A stretch of 64,000 nt of DNA from Aricia agestis (taxonomy: Eukaryota; Arthropoda; Insecta; Lepidoptera; Lycaenidae), in the NCBI RefSeq assembly GCF_905147365.1, contig NC_056420.1, forward strand, positions 6,396,001-6,460,000. The letters run 5' to 3'. This document shows positions 55,270-64,000 of this stretch, in pieces; position 1 is the first letter of the stretch, and every line of letters begins with the position of its first letter. The position numbers were made by a program, and so were the translations under genes. The notes under the pieces were generated by a model. It did not search any database and had not been told where the DNA came from. It saw nothing but the letters and a program-made list of their open reading frames with translations.

Positions 55270-56320
55270 ATAGGGTAGTATTTAATCGAGTGACTGTAAA
55301 TTACAGTTTTAGGTGTCAAAATTACTAAATTTGGGTTATAGAATTACTATTTGAGCGACTGAGAGTGAGTGACGAGAAATTAACAGAACAGCAACTTAGA
55401 AATTATTTATTTGAGTTACTTAAAATACAAAATGAGCAGCTTTATAATTATTGAGCGACCTAATATCTTTCTGAGTATCAACGTTACGTCCTGCATTTTT
55501 TTTCAATATTTGGCAAATGTAATTTTGTACTGAGCGGCATTTTATCTTAAACGAAGTGTTTCGAATACCAAAAACCACTTTGAAAAATACACTAATGAGC
55601 AGAGTATAATGTGCACACATTAAAACAAAAAAAAATGAATATGAAGTAACTAGTTATTTGATGAAACACTTTTATTCAGGGACTACGGACAGGGATAGAA
55701 CAATTTTTTTTTATTACTATCAAGCACATTTTTTGTGAGTAGCTCCATTTGGATAAGAGGAACAACAATTTTATATGTGAAAAAAAGTGGAAGCTAACAG
55801 AGATAGAAAGGATTTCATACTTTGATTTGATGATCCCAAAATGTGTACACGGGGCAGTAGGAACTTCTGGGTGGTTTACAAAAAAAGTAATTTTTATTAA
55901 AACACGTATCAAAATATAAAATATAAAGCCTCAAATAGAATATCAGTAACCAATTATCATTAATAAAGCAGCTCACAAAAGTTTGCTCAAAATTAACTTT
56001 TTAGTAGCTCGTAATAAATAACCTCACTTAGAAAAATGTAATCTATATTTAATATTGAAGTTGCCCGCTATGTATTTCCAGTCGCTCACTTAGTAATACA
56101 GTCGCTCGGATAGAATTTTAATATCTGAAATAGAATAATCGCAATCCACATTTTGTAAGCTCGTTCTGGATTTTATTATAAATCAATATTAGTCGTTAGT
56201 TTAGTTTATTTTTCGCTTAGACAAATTAATACCGCTCATGTTATTAAAACAGTATGTTCATCATCAGTCGCAAAGTAATTTTTTATTCGCTCGTTTTATT
56301 ATTTCCCAAATTAATATTCA
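55270..56320. repeat. Region with inverted clusters of a GAGCGACT motif
   Basis: The left half has spaced copies reading gagtgactg, gagcgactga, gagttactta, gagcgaccta, gagcggcat and gagcagag (55288-55610). The right half has the complement orientation: cagctcac, tagctcgta, agtcgctcactta, agtcgctcgg, agctcgtt, ccgctcatg and cgctcgtt (55970-56300). Spacing is irregular, with AT-rich sequence between. Such inverted subterminal motif clusters can be transposase-binding sites. No TIR end is resolved. Confidence 0.5.
55705..55856 (+). repeat. Dispersed repeat R-A, copy 2
   Basis: Similar to 540-720 (attttttgtgagtagctcca, aaaggatttcatactttgat). It lies in the middle of the GAGCGACT region, either as its centre or as an insertion. 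Confidence 0.6.
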
Positions 56321-56639
56321 TACGCCTGTCTTTATAGGCTCTTAAGTTCTGTTCAGTGACTTTCTTTCTATCATTACAGTAATGAAAACTCATCAGCTCA
56401 ACATAATATAATATTATGTTTAAATATAACTATAATCGTCCGTATAAATTTTAATAAGATTAGCATACCCCAAAGATCTCATGATCAAATTGCTAACTTG
56501 GTAACCTAAACACCACGGTCGAATCATTTACATTGAATTAACATTATAATTTTTTAAATCGTTCGACAAATTCTGGTTTCGATCTTAAAGACGATTAAAA
56601 GTACCAATAATAGTGTTATAATTAGATAATTTATGGTCT

Positions 56640-57360
56640 GGTGACTGGTGGTAGTGATGATGATGATGATAATGATGATATGAATGTAACTTGCATAGTA
56701 GCATATGCTTTCAGTTCTTAAACCAACTCCGAAAGCCGCAAATGTGTATTTATAAGGAATCCGGAGTTCTCTTAGCACCTTCGGAACCATGGTATATTAT
56801 CTATTTGCAAAATCTTGCTTTTTGGTAGCATATGCTTAGGATACTTCTCATATAATCAAAATCACTATATTATGTTTCCATATAAATTTTGAGGAGTTCC
56901 CTCGATTACTCATGGATGTATGGTGGAATAGTGGTGATGATGATGATGATTAATTAAATTTGCATAGTAGTACATGCTTTCAGTTCTTAAGACAACGCCG
57001 AAACCCCCAAATATGTATATTATATAAGGAGTACGGAGTTCTGTTCACCACCTTTAAAACCATGGTGTATCCTGATGCAAAATCTTACTTTTTGGTAACA
57101 TATGCCTGAAATACTTCATATGAAACCAAAAAAAACATATGTTTCCATTTGAATTTTGAGGAGTTCCCTCGATTACTAATGAATCCCATCATCAAGTCAC
57201 CATTTTTGTAAAAATGGGACCAAATTGGAGTGAAACCTAATATAGGAAAACAAAAATTTTGAAAATCGGTTCACAAACGACGGAGTAATCGTCGAACATA
57301 CATAAAAAAATATATCCACAGCCGAACGTATAACCTCCTCGTTATTGGAAGTCGGTTAAA
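56640..57360 (+). repeat. Dispersed repeat R-B, tandem pair
   Basis: Two direct units, about 56645-56930 and 56931-57190, share gatgatgatgatga, tgctttcagttcttaa, aaccatggtgta-type and gaggagttccctcgattact blocks. The right end is gaacatacataaaaaaatat, cctcctcgttattggaagtc. A minus copy lies at 2476-2800. Confidence 0.65.
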
Positions 57361-57472
57361 AATATTACTTTACACAAGTTAGGAATTATTTGAACTTAAG
57401 GCAGTAAATATTATTTCATTTCTTATTAAAGTTGTTTGGCGGAGGTTTTTTTAAATTTCCTATTTTTTTTTT

Positions 57473-58040
57473 TCACAATAAAATTAAAACCGTTTGAGAT
57501 ATTTCAACAATTTTAGTACGGTATCGAATGTAGTACAATAAAACATTTTTAATGGAAGTCAACTTCGGTCCTATGGTCACCGCAGCCCCGTTTGCAGCGA
57601 TGATTCTTTGAACCCAATTTTGTATGACTTTGCCACACATTTCAGGTATTTCGCGTTTAATTTGGGCTCTGAGCTCTTCCAACGGCGTCGGCTTATCCAA
57701 CGATTTGACGCAGCCCCTAAGAAAAAAATCTAGAGGCGTTAAATCGCACGAAAATGGCGGTTAATCGACTGGTCCATATTTTGAGCTAACACGCTCATCC
57801 AACTTGCTCTTCAATAAATCGATTGTAATTTGTGATGTGTGGCTTGTGGTACCGTCCTATTGAAACCTCATGCTGTCCAAGTCCATGTTATCTTCTAATT
57901 CAGGCCAAAATAATCCATAATCATGGCCGACCTGTCTGTCTGCTAGGGCGAAAATTACGATCGAATTTCTGTACTAAATTTTTAAGATTTGCAGACGTTG
58001 TTAGTTCGTGTACTTCACCATGATACAAATGTTATGTACA
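57473..58040 (-). pseudogene. Mariner-type (DDE) transposase, deleted and broken
   Basis: On the minus strand the N-terminal helix-turn-helix part is partly open (ELTTSANLKNLVQKFDRN, RQTGRP). A deletion then joins directly to GLFWPELEDNMDL, the FQ-stop-DGTTSHT catalytic segment, a stop in place of W before PPFSCDLTPLDFFLRG, and the C-terminal KPTPLEELRAQIKREIPEMC. The middle of the catalytic core, including the first Asp, is missing. Two nonsense changes and the deletion make it dead. TIRs were not identified. Confidence 0.8.
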
Positions 58041-58057
58041 AACCATAAAATTAATAT

Positions 58058-58318
58058 ACCTAGCGGAATAGAGCAACAATCTTGAGCTGTCAAACGAAAC
58101 CAAAATTGGTTTTCATCTGTGTAAAAAATATGTGTACCTATACACTTACACATTACTTACACAAGCATGATTGAACATGAATTCGTCATCGATCGATCGA
58201 TCGCCGGCAAAAAAAAGAGTGCTCCTGTCATGTATCACACGTCTCTTTTTACCACTCAGTGTTACTGATAGTGACATCTCTCTTGCTCAGGCCTTTGTTT
58301 CTCTATTCCGCTAGGTAT
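58058..58318. repeat. Inverted-repeat element, copy 2 (partner at 11772)
   Basis: Ends acctagcggaatagagcaac and gtttctctattccgctaggt are near-perfect TIRs. Inner cttgagctgtcaaacgaaac and gtgttactgatagtgacatc match the other copy. A cgatcgatcgatcg run is in the middle. Confidence 0.75.
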
Positions 58319-58432
58319 ATTAACTTTATGGTATAAACACTATGTAAAATGACAGTAACAGTTCGATGTTAAGTGAAAGGGTGCGTCCACAAACTAAATT
58401 CAAAATTGACAAATCCCTATTGGAAAACCCTT

Positions 58433-58518
58433 TATAAAACATGTTATAAATGTTTATAACATGTTTTATATAAGGATTTTTGTATGGTCAATGAATGTTC
58501 ATTGACCATACAAAAATC
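58433..58518. repeat. Two adjacent hairpins with 2-bp loops
   Basis: First: 18-bp arms 58433-58450/58453-58470 (tataaaacatgttataaa). Second: perfect 21-bp arms 58475-58495/58498-58518 starting gatttttgtatggtcaatga. Only 4 bp separate them, and the sequences are unrelated. Confidence 0.85.
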
Positions 58519-58519
58519 A

Positions 58520-58600
58520 TCAAAAACTAGCGGTACTACGGAACCCTATGTTGCGCGTGCCCCAACACGCACTTGGTTGGTTTTTTATCACTAATGTGCT
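58520..58600 (-). mobile_element. Degenerate GACA-element end
   Basis: ctacggaaccctatgttgcg, cgtgccccaacacgcacttg recalls the cggaacccttcgtgcgcgag, tccgactcgcacttggccg end of the family. Heavily diverged. Confidence 0.4.
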
Positions 58601-59180
58601 AGTTGGGTTATTATGGGAGTGAAATTAGGGGCAACAGCTAACACACCGGTATCAAACGAGTCAATCTTCAAATCTTGATGAGTTCGGAGCCTCAGTGCGC
58701 CAATTAACGCTTTACGTTAACTTGTTATTCGAATTAAGAACCCTCCAGTTAATTATTGTTAAAGATTTGAGTGATTCGATAATATTTTTCTTCGAAATGA
58801 CGTCATTTAAAGATAATTGAAATTTACTTTCATCTCAATGTTTAAAGGTTTCTTGGCAAATTAATACGTCTACATCTTTATAAAATTAATTTTAAAATTT
58901 TCTTAGTTTCGCTAAAAAATAAAATAAAAAATAAACTCGAGGACGGTTAAATTGATTGGGCTAATTTTAGTCTTGAATTATTCGTGAGATTCCGGAAAAG
59001 GTTTATATTTGCATGGAAATGATACGAAATTCACAGGATCATCTGTGCAATATAAAAATTGTTTGCAAAAATGTAAAGTATTTTTTTTGCAGCGAAAATT
59101 TACGCGGTGTTGTAGAGCACTTTTTATGGAAAGGGTCGCAAAACGGAGGGAGAGTAGGCAGCCATTCGCAGGAGCGTAAG
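58601..59180. other. Mostly unassigned stretch
   Basis: A weak Helitron family 3 fragment lies at about 58908-59010 (tcgaggacggttaaattgat, tgggctaattttagtcttga). Nothing else is recognised. Confidence 0.35.
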
Positions 59181-59391
59181 TATAGGTCTACCAGGATCTG
59201 ATGGCGGATGGCAGATTTACAAAAGATATCCTTGATCGCGTATAAAATTTTATATATTTTACATGTTTCACACACAGAATCAGCCGCTAGGAAAAAAAGG
59301 ATCAAAATGTCTTATTCCAATTACCCTCATATTGCTAGAGTCAATATTTTCTTTTGTCACTTTTTGCCATCAGATTCTGGTAGACCTATAA
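59181..59391. repeat. MITE with tataggtctacc termini
   Basis: tataggtctaccaggatctg, atggc at the left and gccatcagattctggtagac, ctata at the right: about 25-bp TIRs with one mismatch. ORFs in both directions cross it and are not genes. Confidence 0.7.
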
Positions 59392-59489
59392 TAACTCATA
59401 ATTTGATTTCTGCCAGCACTCCAATAGTGACTTTGATGACTGTAGCAAATAGACAGGGACAACGTTTGAAATAATAATATTTTGTACTA

Positions 59490-59678
59490 TGAGCGGGCAA
59501 TTTTAAAAGTTAAAACCTTAGACGAGCAATTTTATTGCGTATTGCGTAATATTATTGACCGTATAGGGTTGATATAGAACATCACGTTCCTTCAATCCAA
59601 TGGTCAAATAAACTGTTCAATAAAATTGAAGGTGATATTGAGAGTAGGTACAATAATTGATCGCCTAGTGGCCGGCTT
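59490..59678. repeat. Foldback MITE, copy 2 (partner at 21572)
   Basis: cttagacgagcaattttatt, gcgtattgcgtaatatta and aataattgatcgcctagtgg match the family. More diverged than copy 1. Confidence 0.6.
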
Positions 59679-59991
59679 ATGGTCACAGCACACATATCAA
59701 CTCGGAAAGTTATCGTCAGGATATCACCTTCGCCTCGCCTTTTACCAGGCGTCAACCTAACGTATGCACGCATTAACAAAGCGAATCAGTAGCGTCTGTA
59801 CTTCAACTCGGCTACGGCTAGGCGACGCCTCGCTTTCGGCTCGCCGTTCGCAGCTTCCGAGGCGAGGCGATTACGTTACGGTTCCGCTTAGTGTGCGTTG
59901 CAGCAGGGAGTTTCATACAAACAATATTGAACGGCTCGAGGCGATACGGTGCCGATCCCTTTTCGAGTTGATATGTGTGCTGTGACCATTA
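59677..59991. repeat. MITE with atggtcacagcac termini
   Basis: TIRs ttatggtcacagcacacata, tcaactcg and cgagttgatatgtgtgctgt, gaccatta, about 28 bp, directly adjoining the previous element. The centre is GC-rich with inverted ggcgacgcctcg/cgaggcgaggcg-type words. Confidence 0.75.
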
Positions 59992-60569
59992 GACTTCAAG
60001 CCCATGAAGCCATTGATATGTGAAATAAACCAACGTGGATAACGCTTCTAAGCGTTTACTATATCAGATACTCTGCATAAGCATAAGCAGTATTATAATA
60101 TTATGATTTAATAATTATGATCTATGTCGTCATTTCTGATCGGTAGGTACAGGTGAGTACGGGGTGAAGTGATAAGGTTTACAACCCATGGCTTTTGATT
60201 TTTATTTTTACAATGAACCAACGTGACGTTTAGAAGGATTTTACTATTGCGTACATTTTTCCATAGCAGAGATGCTCTGGACGTTGGTCTGTCACGTTGG
60301 TTCATTTCACGTGTTAGTTTTCTTCATGGGTTCTTCACAAAAAAGTGAAATTTGCTTGGTGCATAAACGATTGTTCAACAGACTCATTAAAGTTAATATT
60401 ACCAATGTAGAAAGTTGGAATAGTACAATACACCCGCTGACTTGCAGTATGACGTAGTAGAAAAACAGCATTGGTCCAAACACGTTTGACGTTTTAGACG
60501 AAAAGCTGAAACAAATGTGTTTTTAAGTCGTAAGTAGAGTGAACGTAAGTTATAGTAAAAATTTTATAG
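59992..60569. other. Unassigned stretch with a short inverted pair
   Basis: aatgaaccaacgtgacg (60211) and cgtccagacc-flanked gtcacgttggttcatt (about 60289-60305) are complements around 70 bp. The outer sequence is not recognised. Confidence 0.45.
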
Positions 60570-60783
60570 TCTATACTAATATTATAAATGCGAAAGTGTG
60601 TCTGTCTGTCTGTCTGTCTGTTACCTCTTCACGCTCAAACCGCTGAACCAATTTTGCTGAAATTTGGCATGAAGATACTTTGAGTCTCGAGAAAGGACAT
60701 AGGTTAGTTTTTATCCCAGAAAAATGTACGGTTTCTGCGCGATAAACGAATTTTTGCGCAACAGAGTTGCTTGCGTCATCTAG
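60570..60783 (+). mobile_element. Helitron-like element, complete (214 bp)
   Basis: TCTATACTAATATTATAAAT, gcgaaagtgtgtctgtctgt, ..., gcgtcatCTAG before T. The base before TC is G rather than A. Body blocks are intact. Confidence 0.8.
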
Positions 60784-60888
60784 TCTATAACTTTACGCAA
60801 GTCAAACATTTTTTTTTTTAATTTTGCTTTATCAATTTTTGGCTTTATTCAACTTATACTTGATTATTTTTGGCGATAACAACCCTTG

Positions 60889-61258
60889 AGTTGGGTTCCA
60901 CCAGAGGCGTGGTTAAAGTTAAAGTTATGGTCAAAGTTATGCTTATAGTTAAGGATAATTTAACTTTAACATTAACTTTGACCACAGAATTTGACAGAAG
61001 ACGTTGCTGATCCGACAAGGCTTTATAGGAACGTGGGCGGGGGCGCTGCTGGTAAAAGAGAACTGTCAAAAATGGCGTATTTGTATGATGACAGCGTTAG
61101 TTTCTTTTTTCGCCACGTGCATTTAAATATGGAAAATTTAAATATGGCGTCCATTTTTAACTTTAACCAAAGATTTGACATTTTGCACTGTAGTTAAAGC
61201 TAAACTTATAGTTAAAGCTACAGTTATAGTTAAAGTTAGTTGGTGCAACCCACCCTTA
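60889..61258. repeat. MITE rich in gttaaag repeats
   Basis: Ends caacccttgagttgggttcc, accagaggcg and agttagttggtgcaaccc, accctta. Inside, clusters of gttaaagttaaagttatggt (left) and gttatagttaaag (right) with an inverted aactttaac block. The two ORFs here are repeat-derived. Confidence 0.6.
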
Positions 61259-61365
61259 GACATATTATAATTTTATTAAGTGACGTTTTATATTCTTAAT
61301 AATTATTATAATGCCTACAAAAGTAATATTGTTATAAATATATATTTTTTCTAATACACAATCGA

Positions 61366-62332
61366 AATAGCTTAGCCGCCGTTAAATTGGAAACCACAGG
61401 CCCAAAATTTAAAATTGAACGGGGTGTCAAGCAGGGTGACCCTATCTCCCCACGCCTCTTTACGAGCGCCTTAGAAGAGGTTTTCAAGAAAGTCTCGACA
61501 GGTTGGGGAGACAAGGGTATTGTTGTTGACAAGAAGAGGCTAACAAACCTCCGCTTCGCCGATGACATCGTTCTGCTTGCCACGTCAGCTCAAAACTTAC
61601 AGTCCATGCTACAAGATCTTAGCACGGCGAGCCTCGAGGCGGGACTTCGGATGAATCGATCAAAGACCAAGATCATGACTAACAGCACGAAACGCAGGGT
61701 CGAGATAGATGGGTATGAAATGCATTATGTCGACGAGTACGTTTATTTAGGCCAAATAACATCTTTTTATAATAGACAGGACAAGGAAGTAGACCAAAGA
61801 ATCGAGAAGGCGTGGAAAAGTTTTTGGTCGATGAAAGAACTTATGAAAGGAGACCTTCCACTCTGCCTAAAACGTAAACTTGTCGACATGAGCATCCTGC
61901 CCATCCTAACCTACGGTGCTCAGTCTTGGTCTTTGACCGAACAACAGAAGTCCCGGCTCGGAGTTTGTCAAAGAGCCATGGAGCGCAGCATTATAGGTGC
62001 CAAAAGAACGGATCGTATCCGAAACGCTACTCTGCGCTCCAAAACGAAGCTAATGGACGTGGGCAGAAAAGCGGCTAGTTTAAAGTGGAGCTGGGCAGGG
62101 CACGTCGCTCGCATGCACCCGGACAGATGGGCACGTCTAGTTACGGAGTGGCTACCGAACGGTCGGCGAAACAGGGGCAGACCCAAGAAAAGGTGGCGCG
62201 ATGAACTAGACGCTGCTGATAAAGAGTGGCAAAATTTAGCAAAGGATAAAGACATGTGGAAGGAGAGAGGGGAGGCCTTTGCCCAGCAGTGGGACACCAT
62301 CGGCTATTAATAATAATAATAATAATAAATAA
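61366..62332 (+). mobile_element. RTE-clade LINE, 5'-truncated 3' end
   Basis: About 965 bp contain the last third of the ORF, followed at once by (TAA)n. A very short 3' UTR and a trinucleotide tail are typical of RTE elements. 5' truncation is the usual outcome of retroposition. Confidence 0.85.
61378..62310 (+). CDS. Reverse transcriptase, C-terminal part (RTE type)
   Basis: Open for about 310 codons with no ATG at the break. Motifs in order: RGVKQGDPISPRLF (RT block 4), NLRFADDIVLLA (catalytic FADD), MNRSKTKIM, YVYLGQ, PILTYGAQSW, QRAMERSIIG, WAGHVARM and RGRPKKRWRDELD. The endonuclease domain and RT blocks 1-3 are missing, so it cannot work alone. The frame is intact to the stop, which suggests a fairly recent insertion. 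Confidence 0.9.
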   Translation, partial: AVKLETTGPKFKIERGVKQGDPISPRLFTSALEEVFKKVSTGWGDKGIVVDKKRLTNLRFADDIVLLATSAQNLQSMLQDLSTASLEAGLRMNRSKTKIMTNSTKRRVEIDGYEMHYVDEYVYLGQITSFYNRQDKEVDQRIEKAWKSFWSMKELMKGDLPLCLKRKLVDMSILPILTYGAQSWSLTEQQKSRLGVCQRAMERSIIGAKRTDRIRNATLRSKTKLMDVGRKAASLKWSWAGHVARMHPDRWARLVTEWLPNGRRNRGRPKKRWRDELDAADKEWQNLAKDKDMWKERGEAFAQQWDTIGY

Positions 62333-62852
62333 TACACAAACAAACAAGCAAACAAAATATATACTTTATTGTGCACATAGTGATAACATTTCAAATACAA
62401 ATAGGTAAAATATAATTAATTGAACTACGCACAAAGGCGTTTCTAAGAAACTTATAAATTGCAACTAAATTATTAAAAGTGTTTACCAACTTACAATTTA
62501 CATCCAAAGCAAACAAAATCTTTTACAGTATTCATGAAAACTTTTTTAATATTTCAAGTTGAGTTTTTAAAAGAAAACCTCGAGTGAAAGGATTAAAAGA
62601 TTATTTCAAATCTCTTTGTTTAACAATAATTGAAGTTGAGTTCTGAATGCACAAGGAATCTTAAAGAAATATGCAAAAGAAAAATCTTCGGCGTTACCTA
62701 AAGAAAAGTTAAAAAGCCCCTTAGCCAACACGTTTTCTTTACCGCTTCTTTATAGAAGCGAATCAAAAATGTATGGAATGTTCGATATAAAAGTCGACAT
62801 TCAACTCATGTCGTGTCAATTCCAATTTCCATACAATTTGACACATGATTCC
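62333..62852. other. AT-rich stretch with a LINE-tail-like fragment
   Basis: About 62360-62440 (ctttattgtgcacatagtga, aatacaaataggtaaa, gcacaaaggcg) resembles the minus-oriented LINE tails at 34475 and 54441. The rest is unassigned. Confidence 0.35.
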
Positions 62853-63140
62853 ATTAAGAGTCCGGGTGCCATCGAAATTCTTACACAAACGTAATACCAA
62901 GATCATTTCCCATACGAGAATATTCATCATATAATTTTTTAGTATGTAATATTTACATACTAAATTGTAATCGTTCATATTTTCTGGTATGCAAATATTT
63001 TGCTGTGAATCTTTTACAGGAACCTAGGTAATCACTATTTTAAGCTGAATAATAACTCAAATAAATGATAAATATTCTCGCATGGGAAATGATCTTGGTA
63101 TTACGTTTGTATAAAAATTTCGATGGCACCCGGACTCTTA
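62853..63140. repeat. Foldback MITE, ccgggtgccatc family, copy 2
   Basis: ttaagagtccgggtgccatc to gatggcacccggactcttaa. The arms are like 51195-51417, with a longer centre containing a 12-bp-arm hairpin (62938-62949/62953-62964) and aacctaggtaatcac. Confidence 0.75.
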
Positions 63141-63344
63141 AAGAAGCGATAAACAAAACGTGTTGGCAAGAGGATAAGGCAATCAAAAGTTTATTTCAAA
63201 ACTCATTAACTACTGCTAACTTTAAGCAGTTTCATTTACTTTGATAGTATTCTTGGAAAGCTTTTAGATGGTTTCATCTTTCGTTAAATTTTGAAAATAA
63301 AAAGTTTCAGTCATTTTCACATTGTATCCATTATTCTATACCTA

Positions 63345-63560
63345 ATGTTACAATTAATGCGAAAGTGTAAGTATCTGTCTGTCTGTTACCTCTTCACGCC
63401 CAAAACGCTAAGCCGATTTTGCTGAAAATTGGTATGGAGATACTTCAGTCCCGGAAAAGGGCTTAAGATACTTTTTATGCCGAAAAAATGTACGTTTCCC
63501 GCGCGATAAATGACCAATTAACTAACGATTTTTGCGAAACGGATTTACGGATGTCATCTA
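63345..63560 (+). mobile_element. Helitron-like element, diverged
   Basis: aatgttacaattaatgcgaa, agtgtaagtatctgtctgtc, acctcttcacgcccaaaac, cttcagtcccggaaaaggg, gcgcgataaatg and ggatgtcatctatctc are in family order. Both ends are degenerate. Confidence 0.65.
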
Positions 63561-63586
63561 TCTCATAAAATGTTAACTATGACTAA

Positions 63587-63621
63587 TTTTATAGAATAAA
63601 GAGGCACTTTATTCTATAAAA
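63587..63621. repeat. Perfect 15-bp-arm hairpin
   Basis: ttttatagaataaag (63587-63601) and its complement (63607-63621), 5-bp loop. Confidence 0.8.
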
Positions 63622-64000
63622 CACACATTATTTAAAAAACTAGATCGTTTGCCCGGTGTTGTTAAAAAGTGCGCCAATTTTATTCATACCGTCAAATCCA
63701 GGATTATATTATTACAAAGCAGAATTTCACTTCGTCACGTATCGATGATGAGCGCTGAAATTACCAAATGTATGTTTCGCGTAAAAATAGGATAATAAAT
63801 AATAATATATTATAACAACAACGTTTTAGCACCAGCATAGACAGTAAACAAAAAGTACTGTTAGACGCTTGGCAACGTTTTTGTCCATATTCTGACGTGT
63901 GCAACATGTCGGATTATTCACTTTATGTGCTAGTAGCCCTCTCTGGTCCCACATTTGCGTAATATTTCCTATTAATTAAATGAGAATAAGTGTTGATGTG
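63622..64000. other. Unassigned stretch to the window end
   Basis: No supported feature. Confidence 0.35.

Noticed and set aside
61968..62347. Minus-strand ORFs over the RTE element
   Set aside because: Shadows of the reverse-transcriptase frame on the other strand.

Overview
This window looks like nuclear DNA of a moth or butterfly. The sequence is AT-rich, with almost no long open reading frames. It is packed with repeat families I recognise as typical of Lepidoptera: Helitron-like elements starting TC and ending CTAG, tRNA-headed SINEs, a poly-A SINE-like family with a CT-rich core, elements ending in GACA microsatellites, and many foldback MITEs. No operon, rRNA, true tRNA gene or CRISPR array is visible. 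Most short ORFs are chance frames or lie inside repeats.

Host gene content is minimal. The clear case is one minus-strand exon (49435-49590) encoding the conserved C-terminal region of a lepidopteran odorant receptor, with good splice sites. A weak candidate terminal exon lies at 48637-48678. An unidentified open exon-like segment on the same strand lies at 53023-53131. The window is therefore probably the repeat-rich intronic or intergenic surroundings of an odorant-receptor gene.

Layout. 1-12 kb: Helitron-like copies (including an inverted pair at 8.9-9.9 kb), SINE-like copy 1 and scattered hairpins. 12.1-13.6 kb: a GACA element with a ~670-bp CAGACATA array, split by a perfect 98-bp-arm palindrome. 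14-22 kb: MITEs, a 14-bp-TSD retroposon, a CACTA-like element splitting a Helitron-like element, and a GACA element split by a SINE-like copy. 23-25.5 kb: a (TA)67 array abutting a 2.28-kb DNA transposon with 33-bp TIRs. 26-30 kb: SINE-like copies, a tandem duplication and a solo LTR carrying heat-shock-element motifs. 35.3-39 kb: a decayed Jockey/CR1-type LINE (minus). 39.8 and 44.2 kb: two short P-superfamily-like elements, each holding the first exon of a THAP protein. 45.1-46.1 kb: a stack of foldback MITEs ending in a tRNA-derived SINE with a 12-bp TSD. 51-54.7 kb: nested MITEs, SINEs and hairpins. 55.3-56.3 kb: a region with inverted clusters of a GAGCGACT motif. 57.5-58.0 kb: a broken mariner-type transposase. 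59-63 kb: MITEs, a Helitron-like copy and the 3' end of an RTE-clade LINE with a (TAA)n tail.

The parts do not form one pathway. The history is of successive insertions, several datable relative to each other by nesting. The most unusual pattern is the large number of short, nearly perfect hairpins with tiny loops and unrelated sequences, which looks like local inverted duplication rather than dispersal of one family.
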